A stretch of DNA of 64,000 nt from Hippasteria phrygiana. Lineage: Eukaryota; Echinodermata; Asteroidea; Valvatida; Goniasteridae. The stretch spans positions 1,178,001 to 1,242,000 of the forward strand of contig JAZGUH010000326.1 in the NCBI GenBank assembly GCA_037893225.1, read 5' to 3'. The position numbers and the translations under genes are program-made. Shown piece by piece: positions 1 to 10,741 of the stretch (its first letter is position 1; every line of letters begins with the position of its first letter). The notes beneath the pieces were generated by a model that was given only the letters and a program-made list of their open reading frames with translations, was not told the DNA's origin and searched no databases.

Positions 1-83
1 AAATGCAGTAATTTTGACATGTATGGATAGCTTAGATCTGGCGCTACATGTTGCAATCATCGGCGGCTTCTTAGAGTTAAAAC
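1..83. repeat. Partial satellite monomer at the left edge
   Basis: These bases are monomer positions 150-232, cut only by the window boundary. It carries G at 154, C at 207, C at 219 and A at 230 (the common alleles). The array clearly continues to the left. Confidence 0.97.
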
Positions 84-313
84 TTGTGGAGAAAATTCAA
101 ACCTCGCAATGTTTATTTTCTTTCCGGCCAACATCTGTACATGTTACCGTCTATTTATTGCTCCATGCATGTCAAATTCCCTGGGGTATGGACTTGCTTT
201 ATTCATTCATAATTGCATGAAATATCAACCAAATGCAGTAATTTTGACATGTATGGATAGCTTAGATCTGGCGCTACATGTTGTAATTATCGGCGGCTTC
301 TTAGAGTTAACAC
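84..313. repeat. 230-bp monomer, recombinant type
   Basis: This monomer has the 2-bp deletion that changes GTGTAC to GTAC near positions 54-57. It then keeps the full-length GGGGTATGGAC. The other 16 monomers with the 2-bp deletion in this window also carry the downstream 1-bp deletion (TATGAC) and are 229 bp long. This is the only 230-bp unit, and it looks like a crossover between the two marker sites about 50 bp apart. It ends with T at 203 and C at 230. Confidence 0.9.
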
Positions 314-1472
314 TTGTGGAGAAAATTCAAACCTCGCAATGTTTATTTTCTTTCCGGCCAACATCTGTGTACATATTACCGTCTATTTATTGCTCCATGC
401 ATGTCAAATTCCCTAGGGTATGGACTTGCTTTATTCATTCATAATTGCATGAAATATCAACCAAATGCAGTAATTTTGACATGTATGGATAGCTTAGATC
501 TGGCGCTACATGTTGCAATCATCGGCGGCTTCTTAGAGTTAAAACTTGTGGAGAAAATTCAAACCTCGCAATGTTTATTTTCTTTCCGGCCAACATCTGT
601 GTACATGTTACCGTCTATTTATTGCTCCATGCATGTCAAATTCCCTAGGGTATGACTTGCTTTACTCATTCATAATTGCATGAAATATAAACCAAATACA
701 GTAATTTTGACATGTATGGATAGCTTAGATCTGGCGCTACATGTTGCAATTATCGGCGGCTTATTAGAGTTAAAACTTGTGGAGAAAATTCAAACCTCGC
801 AATGTTTATTTTCTTTCCGGCCAACATCTGTGTACCTGTTACCGTCTATTTATTGCTCCATGCATGTCAAATTCCCTGGGGTATGGACTTGCTTTATTCA
901 TTCATAATTGCATGAAATATCAACCAAATGCAGTAATTTTGACATGTATGGATAGCTTAGATCTGGCGCTACATGTTGCAATCATCGGCGGCTTCTTAGA
1001 GTTAAAACTTGTGGAGAAAATTCAAACCTCGCAATGTTTATTTTCTTTCCGGCCAACATCTGTGTACCTGTTACCGTCTATTTATTGCTCCATGCATGTC
1101 AAATTCCCTGGGGTATGGACTTGCTTTACTCATTCATAATTGCATGAAATATAAACCAAATGCAGTAATTTTGACATGTATGGATAGCTTAGATCTGGCG
1201 CTACATGTTGCAATCATCGGCGGCTTCTTAGAGTTAAAACTTGTGGAGAAAATTCAAACCTCGCAATGTTTATTTTCTTTCCGGCCAACATCTGTGTACA
1301 TGTTACCGTCTATTTATTGCTCCATGCATGTCAAATTCCCTGGGGTATGGACTTGCTTTACTCATTCATAATTGCATGAAATATAAACCAAATACAGTAA
1401 TTTTGACATGTATGGATAGCTTAGATCTGGCGCTACATGTTGCAATTATCGGCGGCTTCTTAGAGTTAACAC
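314..1472. repeat. 5-mer higher-order repeat A, copy 1 (1159 bp)
   Basis: Five monomers start at 314, 546, 777, 1009 and 1241. In order they carry: ACATATT with CTAGGG; ACATGTT with CTAGGG and the 1-bp deletion, ending in A at 219; ACCTGTT with TTTATTC; ACCTGTT with TTTACTC; and ACATGTT ending in C at 230. The same five-type order returns at 3791-4949 and 5414-6572. Four units are 232 bp and one is 231 bp, giving 1159. Confidence 0.88.
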
Positions 1473-3790
1473 TTGTGGAGAAAATTCAAACCTCGCAATG
1501 TTTATTTTCTTTCCGGCCAACATCTGTGTACATATTACCGTCTATTTATTGCTCCATGCATGTCAAATTCCCTAGGGTATGGACTTGCTTTATTCATTCA
1601 TAATTGCATGAAATATCAACCAAATGCAGTAATTTTGACATGTATGGATAGCTTAGATCTGGCGCTACATGTTGCAATCATCGGCGGCTTCTTAGAGTTA
1701 AAACTTGTGGAGAAAATTCAAACCTCGCAATGTTTATTTTCTTTCCGGCCAACATCTGTGTACATGTTACCGTCTATTTATTGCTCCATGCATGTCAAAT
1801 TCCCTAGGGTATGACTTGCTTTACTCATTCATAATTGCATGAAATATAAACCAAATACAGTAATTTTGACATGTATGGATAGCTTAGATCTGGCGCTACA
1901 TGTTGCAATTATCGGCGGCTTATTAGAGTTAAAACTTGTGGAGAAAATTCAAACCTCGCAATGTTTATTTTCTTTCCGGCCAACATCTGTGTACATGTTA
2001 CCGTCTATTTATTGCTCCATGCATGTCAAATTCCCTGGGGTATGGACTTGCTTTACTCATTCATAATTGCATGAAATATAAACCAAATACAGTAATTTTG
2101 ACATGTATGGATAGCTTAGATCTGGCGCTACATGTTGCAATTATCGGCGGCTTCTTAGAGTTAACACTTGTGGAGAAAATTCAAACCTCGCAATGTTTAT
2201 TTTCTTTCCGGCCAACATCTGTGTACATATTACCGTCTATTTATTGCTCCATGCATGTCAAATTCCCTAGGGTATGGACTTGCTTTATTCATTCATAATT
2301 GCATGAAATATCAACCAAATGCAGTAATTTTGACATGTATGGATAGCTTAGATCTGGCGCTACATGTTGCAATCATCGGCGGCTTATTAGAGTTAAAACT
2401 TGTGGAGAAAATTCAAACCTCGCAATGTTTATTTTCTTTCCGGCCAACATCTGTGTACCTGTTACCGTCTATTTATTGCTCCATGCATGTCAAATTCCCT
2501 GGGGTATGGACTTGCTTTATTCATTCATAATTGCATGAAATATCAACCAAATGCAGTAATTTTGACATGTATGGATAGCTTAGATCTGGCGCTACATGTT
2601 GCAATCATCGGCGGCTTCTTAGAGTTAAAACTTGTGGAGAAAATTCAAACCTCGCAATGTTTATTTTCTTTCCGGCCAACATCTGTGTACCTGTTACCGT
2701 CTATTTATTGCTCCATGCATGTCAAATTCCCTGGGGTATGGACTTGCTTTACTCATTCATAATTGCATGAAATATAAACCAAATGCAGTAATTTTGACAT
2801 GTATGGATAGCTTAGATCTGGCGCTACATGTTGCAATCGTCGGCGGCTTCTTAGAGTTAAAACTTGTGGAGAAAATTCAAACCTCGCAATGTTTATTTTC
2901 TTTCCGGCCAACATCTGTGTACATGTTACCGTCTATTTATTGCTCCATGCATGTCAAATTCCCTGGGGTATGGACTTGCTTTACTCATTCATAATTGCAT
3001 GAAATATAAACCAAATGCAGTAATTTTGACATGTATGGATAGCTTAGATCTGGCGCTACATGTTGCAATCATCGGCGGCTTCTTAGAGTTAAAACTTGTG
3101 GAGAAAATTCAAACCTCGCAATGTTTATTTTCTTTCCGGCCAACATCTGTGTACATGTTACCGTCTATTTATTGCTCCATGCATGTCAAATTCCCTGGGG
3201 TATGGACTTGCTTTATTCATTCATAATTGCATGAAATATCAACCAAATGCAGTAATTTTGACATGTATGGATAGCTTAGATCTGGCGCTACATGTTGCAA
3301 TCATCGGCGGCTTCTTAGAGTTAAAACTTGTGGAGAAAATTCAAACCTCGCAATGTTTATTTTCTTTCCGGCCAACATCTGTGTACATGTTACCGTCTAT
3401 TTATTGCTCCATGCATGTCAAATTCCCTAGGGTATGACTTGCTTTACTCATTCATAATTGCATGAAATATAAACCAAATACAGTAATTTTGACATGTATG
3501 GATAGCTTAGATCTGGCGCTACATGTTGCAATTATCGGCGGCTTATTAGAGTTAAAACTTGTGGAGAAAATTCAAACCTCGCAATGTTTATTTTCTTTCC
3601 GGCCAACATCTGTGTACATGTTACCGTCTATTTATTGCTCCATGCATGTCAAATTCCCTGGGGTATGGACTTGCTTTACTCATTCATAATTGCATGAAAT
3701 ATAAACCAAATACAGTAATTTTGACATGTATGGATAGCTTAGATCTGGCGCTACATGTTGCAATTATCGGCGGCTTCTTAGAGTTAACAC
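1473..3790. repeat. Ten-monomer mosaic block between 5-mer A copies
   Basis: Monomers start at 1473, 1705, 1936, 2168, 2400, 2632, 2864, 3096, 3328 and 3559. The opening two match repeat A, and later units are rearranged combinations of the same types. The monomer at 2632 ends in GCAATCGTC (G at position 208), a rare variant seen again only in the units starting at 4486 and 6109. The monomer at 2168 joins C at 207 to A at 219, a combination that is otherwise separated. No other kind of sequence is present. Confidence 0.85.
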
Positions 3791-4949
3791 TTGTGGAGAA
3801 AATTCAAACCTCGCAATGTTTATTTTCTTTCCGGCCAACATCTGTGTACATATTACCGTCTATTTATTGCTCCATGCATGTCAAATTCCCTAGGGTATGG
3901 ACTTGCTTTATTCATTCATAATTGCATGAAATATCAACCAAATGCAGTAATTTTGACATGTATGGATAGCTTAGATCTGGCGCTACATGTTGCAATCATC
4001 GGCGGCTTCTTAGAGTTAAAACTTGTGGAGAAAATTCAAACCTCGCAATGTTTATTTTCTTTCCGGCCAACATCTGTGTACATGTTACCGTCTATTTATT
4101 GCTCCATGCATGTCAAATTCCCTAGGGTATGACTTGCTTTACTCATTCATAATTGCATGAAATATAAACCAAATACAGTAATTTTGACATGTATGGATAG
4201 CTTAGATCTGGCGCTACATGTTGCAATTATCGGCGGCTTATTAGAGTTAAAACTTGTGGAGAAAATTCAAACCTCGCAATGTTTATTTTCTTTCCGGCCA
4301 ACATCTGTGTACCTGTTACCGTCTATTTATTGCTCCATGCATGTCAAATTCCCTGGGGTATGGACTTGCTTTATTCATTCATAATTGCATGAAATATCAA
4401 CCAAATGCAGTAATTTTGACATGTATGGATAGCTTAGATCTGGCGCTACATGTTGCAATCATCGGCGGCTTCTTAGAGTTAAAACTTGTGGAGAAAATTC
4501 AAACCTCGCAATGTTTATTTTCTTTCCGGCCAACATCTGTGTACCTGTTACCGTCTATTTATTGCTCCATGCATGTCAAATTCCCTGGGGTATGGACTTG
4601 CTTTACTCATTCATAATTGCATGAAATATAAACCAAATGCAGTAATTTTGACATGTATGGATAGCTTAGATCTGGCGCTACATGTTGCAATCGTCGGCGG
4701 CTTCTTAGAGTTAAAACTTGTGGAGAAAATTCAAACCTCGCAATGTTTATTTTCTTTCCGGCCAACATCTGTGTACATGTTACCGTCTATTTATTGCTCC
4801 ATGCATGTCAAATTCCCTGGGGTATGGACTTGCTTTACTCATTCATAATTGCATGAAATATAAACCAAATACAGTAATTTTGACATGTATGGATAGCTTA
4901 GATCTGGCGCTACATGTTGCAATTATCGGCGGCTTCTTAGAGTTAACAC
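3791..4949. repeat. 5-mer higher-order repeat A, copy 2 (1159 bp)
   Basis: Monomers start at 3791, 4023, 4254, 4486 and 4718, with the same type order as 314-1472. This copy differs from copy 1 by G at position 208 in its fourth monomer (GCAATCGTC), which it shares with copy 3. Confidence 0.88.
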
Positions 4950-5413
4950 TTGTGGAGAAAATTCAAACCTCGCAATGTTTATTTTCTTTCCGGCCAACAT
5001 CTGTGTACATATTACCGTCTATTTATTGCTCCATGCATGTCAAATTCCCTGGGGTATGGACTTGCTTTATTCATTCATAATTGCATGAAATATCAACCAA
5101 ATGCAGTAATTTTGACATGTATGGATAGCTTAGATCTGGCGCTACATGTTGCAATTATCGGCGGCTTCTTAGAGTTAACACTTGTGGAGAAAATTCAAAC
5201 CTCGCAATGTTTATTTTCTTTCCGGCCAACATCTGTGTACATATTACCGTCTATTTATTGCTCCATGCATGTCAAATTCCCTGGGGTATGGACTTGCTTT
5301 ATTCATTCATAATTGCATGAAATATCAACCAAATGCAGTAATTTTGACATGTATGGATAGCTTAGATCTGGCGCTACATGTTGTAATTATCGGCGGCTTC
5401 TTAGAGTTAACAC
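4950..5413. repeat. Single-monomer duplication (two near-identical neighbours)
   Basis: The monomers at 4950 and 5182 both read ACATATT, CTGGGG, TTTATTC, TATCAACC and AATGCAG, and both end in C at 230. They differ at position 203 (GCAATTATC in the first, GTAATTATC in the second). With the following 5-mer start at 5414 they make a 7-mer spacing of 1623 bp between 3791 and 5414. Confidence 0.85.
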
Positions 5414-6572
5414 TTGTGGAGAAAATTCAAACCTCGCAATGTTTATTTTCTTTCCGGCCAACATCTGTGTACATATTACCGTCTATTTATTGCTCCATGC
5501 ATGTCAAATTCCCTAGGGTATGGACTTGCTTTATTCATTCATAATTGCATGAAATATCAACCAAATGCAGTAATTTTGACATGTATGGATAGCTTAGATC
5601 TGGCGCTACATGTTGCAATCATCGGCGGCTTCTTAGAGTTAAAACTTGTGGAGAAAATTCAAACCTCGCAATGTTTATTTTCTTTCCGGCCAACATCTGT
5701 GTACATGTTACCGTCTATTTATTGCTCCATGCATGTCAAATTCCCTAGGGTATGACTTGCTTTACTCATTCATAATTGCATGAAATATAAACCAAATACA
5801 GTAATTTTGACATGTATGGATAGCTTAGATCTGGCGCTACATGTTGCAATTATCGGCGGCTTATTAGAGTTAAAACTTGTGGAGAAAATTCAAACCTCGC
5901 AATGTTTATTTTCTTTCCGGCCAACATCTGTGTACCTGTTACCGTCTATTTATTGCTCCATGCATGTCAAATTCCCTGGGGTATGGACTTGCTTTATTCA
6001 TTCATAATTGCATGAAATATCAACCAAATGCAGTAATTTTGACATGTATGGATAGCTTAGATCTGGCGCTACATGTTGCAATCATCGGCGGCTTCTTAGA
6101 GTTAAAACTTGTGGAGAAAATTCAAACCTCGCAATGTTTATTTTCTTTCCGGCCAACATCTGTGTACCTGTTACCGTCTATTTATTGCTCCATGCATGTC
6201 AAATTCCCTGGGGTATGGACTTGCTTTACTCATTCATAATTGCATGAAATATAAACCAAATGCAGTAATTTTGACATGTATGGATAGCTTAGATCTGGCG
6301 CTACATGTTGCAATCGTCGGCGGCTTCTTAGAGTTAAAACTTGTGGAGAAAATTCAAACCTCGCAATGTTTATTTTCTTTCCGGCCAACATCTGTGTACA
6401 TGTTACCGTCTATTTATTGCTCCATGCATGTCAAATTCCCTGGGGTATGGACTTGCTTTACTCATTCATAATTGCATGAAATATAAACCAAATACAGTAA
6501 TTTTGACATGTATGGATAGCTTAGATCTGGCGCTACATGTTGCAATTATCGGCGGCTTCTTAGAGTTAACAC
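5414..6572. repeat. 5-mer higher-order repeat A, copy 3 (1159 bp)
   Basis: Monomers start at 5414, 5646, 5877, 6109 and 6341. The type order is that of 3791-4949, including the GCAATCGTC variant in the fourth monomer. The shared rare variant makes copies 2 and 3 closer to each other than to copy 1. Confidence 0.88.
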
Positions 6573-7267
6573 TTGTGGAGAAAATTCAAACCTCGCAATG
6601 TTTATTTTCTTTCCGGCCAACATCTGTGTACATATTACCGTCTATTTATTGCTCCATGCATGTCAAATTCCCTGGGGTATGGACTTGCTTTATTCATTCA
6701 TAATTGCATGAAATATCAACCAAATGCAGTAATTTTGACATGTATGGATAGCTTAGATCTTGCGCTACATGTTGCAATCATCGGCGGCTTCTTAGAGTTA
6801 AAACTTGTGGAGAAAATTCAAACCTCGCAATGTTTATTTTCTTTCCGGCCAACATCTGTGTACCTGTTACCGTCTATTTATTGCTCTATGCATGTCAAAT
6901 TCCCTGGGGTATGGACTTGCTTTACTCATTCATAATTGCATGAAATATCAACCAAATTCAGCAATTTTGACATGTATGGATAGCTTAGATCTGGCGCTAC
7001 ATGTTGTAATTATCGGCGGCTTCTTAGAGTTAAAACTTGTGGAGAAAATTCAAACCTCGCAATGTTTATTTTCTTTCCGGCCAACATCTGTGTACATGTT
7101 ACCGTCTATTTATTGCTCCATGCATGTCAAATTCCCTTGGGTATGACTTGCTTTACTCATTCATAATTGCATGAAATATAAACCAAATACAGTAATTTTG
7201 ACATGTATGGATAGCTTAGATCTGGCGCTACATGTTGCAATTATCGGCGGCTTATTAGAGTTAAAAC
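6573..7267. repeat. Three-monomer island with right-side marker variants
   Basis: The monomer at 6573 reads GATCTTGCG (T at 189). The next, at 6805, reads CTCTATGC (T at 83), TTCAGCAATT (C at 158) and GTAATT (T at 203). The third, at 7037, reads CTTGGGTATGAC, a one-off form of the 1-bp-deletion type. T at 189 is not seen again until about 48.2 kb, and C at 158 not until about 51.7 kb; there they travel together. In variant content this block is therefore a piece of the right-hand array. Confidence 0.85.
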
Positions 7268-8658
7268 TTGTGGAGAAAATTCAAACCTCGCAATGTTTAT
7301 TTTCTTTCCGGCCAACATCTGTGTACCTGTTACCGTCTATTTATTGCTCCATGCATGTCAAATTCCCTAGGGTATGGACTTGCTTCATTCATTCATAATT
7401 GCATGAAATATAAACCAAATGCAGTAATTTTGACATGTATGGATAGCTTAGATCTGGCGCTACATGTTGCAATCATCGGCGGCTTCTTAGAGTTAAAACT
7501 TGTGGAGAAAATTCAAACCTCGCAATGTTTATTTTCTTTCCGGCCAACATCTGTGTACATGTTACCGTCTATTTATTGCTCCATGCATGTCAAATTCCCT
7601 AGGGTATGACTTGCTTTACTCATTCATAATTGCATGAAATATAAACCAAATACAGTAATTTTGACATGTATGGATAGCTTAGATCTGGCGCTACATGTTG
7701 CAATTATCGGCGGCTTCTTAGAGTTAAAACTTGTGGAGAAAATTCAAACCTCGCAATGTTTATTTTCTTTCCGGCCAACATCTGTGTACCTGTTACCGTC
7801 TATTTATTGCTCCATGCATGTCAAATTCCCTGGGGTATGGACTTGCTTTACTCATTCATAATTGCATGAAATATAAACCAAATGCAGTAATTTTGACATG
7901 TATGGATAGCTTAGATCTGGCGCTACATGTTGCAATCATCGGCGGCTTCTTAGAGTTAAAACTTGTGGAGAAAATTCAAACCTCGCAATGTTTATTTTCT
8001 TTCCGGCCAACATCTGTGTACATGTTACCGTCTATGTATTGCTCCATGCATGTCAAATTCCCTGGGGTATGGACTTGCTTTATTCATTCATAATTGCATG
8101 AAATATCAACCAAATGCAGTAATTTTGACATGTATGGATAGCTTAGATCTGGCGCTACATGTTGCAATCATCGGCGGCTTCTTAGAGTTAAAACTTGTGG
8201 AGAAAATTCAAACCTCGCAATGTTTATTTTCTTTCCGGCCAACATCTGTGTACCTGTTACCGTCTATTTATTGCTCCATGCATGTCAAATTCCCTGGGGT
8301 ATGGACTTGCTTTACTCATTCATAATTGCATGAAATATAAACCAAATTCAGTAATTTTGACATGTATGGATAGCTTAGATCTGGCGCTACATGTTGCAAT
8401 TATCGGCGGCTTCTTAGAGTTAACACTTGTGGAGAAAATTCAAACCTCGCAATGTTTATTTTCTTTCCGGCCAACATATGTGTACATATTACCGTCTATT
8501 TATTGCTCCATGCATGTCAAATTCCCTGGGGTATGGACTTGCTTTATTCATTCATAATTGCATGAAATATCAACCAAATGCAGTAATTTTGACATGTATG
8601 GATAGCTTAGATCTGGCGCTACATGTTGCAATCATCGGCGGCTTCTTAGAGTTAAAAC
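7268..8658. repeat. Six-monomer mosaic block (1391 bp)
   Basis: Monomers start at 7268, 7500, 7731, 7963, 8195 and 8427. The block contains common types plus private single-base changes: TTCATTC for TTTATTC near 7386, CTATGTATT near 8036, and ACATATGTG near 8478. It holds no non-satellite sequence. Confidence 0.83.
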
Positions 8659-10741
8659 TTGTGGAGAAAATTCAAACCTCGCAATGTTTATTTTCTTTCC
8701 GGCCAACATCTGTGTACATGTTACCGTCTATTTATTGCTCCATGCATGTCAAATTCCCTGGGGTATGGACTTGCTTTACTCATTCATAATTGCATGAAAT
8801 ATAAACCAAATACAGTAATTTTGACATGTATGGATAGCTTAGATCTGGCGCTACATGTTGCAATTATCGGCGGCTTCTTAGAGTTAACACTTGTGGAGAA
8901 AATTCAAACCTCGCAATGTTTATTTTCTTTCCGGCCAACATCTGTGTACATATTACCGTCTATTTATTGCTCCATGCATGTCAAATTCCCTGGGGTATGG
9001 ACTTGCTTTATTCATTCATAATTGCATGAAATATCAACCAAATGCAGTAATTTTGACATGTATGGATAGCTTAGATCTGGCGCTACATGTTGTAATTATC
9101 GGCGGCTTCTTAGAGTTAACACTTGTGGAGAAAATTCAAACCTCGCAATGTTTATTTTCTTTCCAGCCAACATCTGTGTACATATTACCGTCTATTTATT
9201 GCTCCATGCATGTCAAATTCCCTAGGGTATGGACTTGCTTTATTCATTCATAATTGCATGAAATATCAACCAAATGCAGTAATTTTGACATGTATGGATA
9301 GCTTAGATCTGGCGCTACATGTTGCAATCATCGGCGGCTTCTTAGAGTTAAAACTTGTGGAGAAAATTCAAACCTCGCAATGTTTATTTTCTTTCCGGCC
9401 AACATCTGTGTACATGTTACCGTCTATTTATTGCTCCATGCATGTCAAATTCCCTAGGGTATGACTTGCTTTACTCATTCATAATTGCATGAAATATAAA
9501 CCAAATACAGTAATTTTGACATGTATGGATAGCTTAGATCTGGCGCTACATGTTGCAATTATCGGCGGCTTATTAGAGTTAAAACTTGTGGAGAAAATTC
9601 AAACCTCGCAATGTTTATTTTCTTTCCGGCCAACATCTGTGTACCTGTTACCGTCTATTTATTGCTCCATGCATGTCAAATTCCCTGGGGTATGGACTTG
9701 CTTTATTCATTCATAATTGCATGAAATATCAACCAAATGCAGTAATTTTGACATGTATGGATAGCTTAGATCTGGCGCTACATGTTGCAATCATCGGCGG
9801 CTTCTTAGAGTTAAAACTTGTGGAGAAATTCAAACCTCGCAATGTTTATTTTCTTTCCGGCCAACATCTGTGTACATGTTACCGTCTATTTATTGCTCCA
9901 TGCATGTCAAATTCCCTGGGGTATGGACTTGCTTTACTCATTCATAATTGCATGAAATATAAACCAAATTCAGTAATTTTGACATGTATGGATAGCTTAG
10001 ATCTGGCGCTACATGTTGCAATTATCGGCGGCTTCTTAGAGTTAACACTTGTGGAGAAAATTCAAACCTCGCAATGTTTATTTTCTTTCCGGCCAACATC
10101 TGTGTACATATTACCGTCTATTTATTGCTCCATGCATGTCAAATTTCCTAGGGTATGGACTTGCTTTATTCATTCATAATTGCATGAAATATCAACCAAA
10201 TGCAGTCATTTTGACATGTATGGATAGCTTAGATCTGGCGCTACATGTTGCAATCATCGGCGGCTTCTTAAAGTTAAAACTTGTGGAGAAAATTCAAACC
10301 TCGCAATGTTTATTTTCTTTCCGGCCAACATCTGTACATGTTACCTTCTATTTATTGCTCCATGCATGTCAAATTCCCTAGGGTATGACTTGCTTTACTC
10401 ATTCATAATTGCATGAAATATAAACCAAATACAGTAATTTTGACATGTATGGATAGCTTAGATCTGGCGCTACATGTTGCAATTATCGGCGGCTTCTTAG
10501 AGTTAAAACTTGTGGAGAAAATTCAAACCTCGCAATGTTTATTTTCTTTCCGGCCAACATCTGTGTACCTGTTACCGTCTATTTATTGCTCCATGCATGT
10601 CAAATTCCCTGGGGTATGGACTTGCTTTACTCATTCATAATTGCATGAAATATAAACCAAATGCAGTAATTTTGACATGTATGGATAGCTTAGATCTGGC
10701 GCTACATGTTGCAATCATCGGCGGCTTCTTAGAGTTAAAAC
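8659..10741. repeat. 9-mer higher-order repeat B, copy 1 (2083 bp)
   Basis: Nine monomers start at 8659, 8891, 9123, 9355, 9586, 9818, 10049, 10281 and 10510. Variants shared with the next copy at an offset of exactly 2083 bp are TTCCAGCC at 9161-9168, GAGAAATTC near 9824 (one A lost), TTTCCTAGGG near 10144, GTCATTTTG near 10205 and TTAAAGTT near 10269. Six units are 232 bp, two are 231 and one is 229, which sums to 2083. Confidence 0.93.
9586..10179 (+). other. Longest open frame (197 codons), judged non-coding
   Basis: A single-base loss (GAGAAATTC near 9824) makes one monomer 231 bp, a multiple of three, so the open frame continues for two and a half monomers. The copy at 11669-12262 is its HOR duplicate. 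The frame begins at TTG, has no recognisable domain, and is built from satellite sequence only. At 13 shared variable sites in this frame I count five synonymous and eight amino-acid-changing alleles, so there is no sign of protein-level constraint. Confidence 0.85.

Noticed and set aside
241..275. TTGACA in each monomer as a bacterial promoter -35 box
   Set aside because: No TATAAT-like box lies at 16-18 bp downstream, there is no gene to drive, and the context is a eukaryotic-type satellite.
84..315. Monomer as a dimer of two related 116-bp halves
   Set aside because: Comparing the two halves by eye gives only short matches such as TACATGTT; there is no overall alignment.
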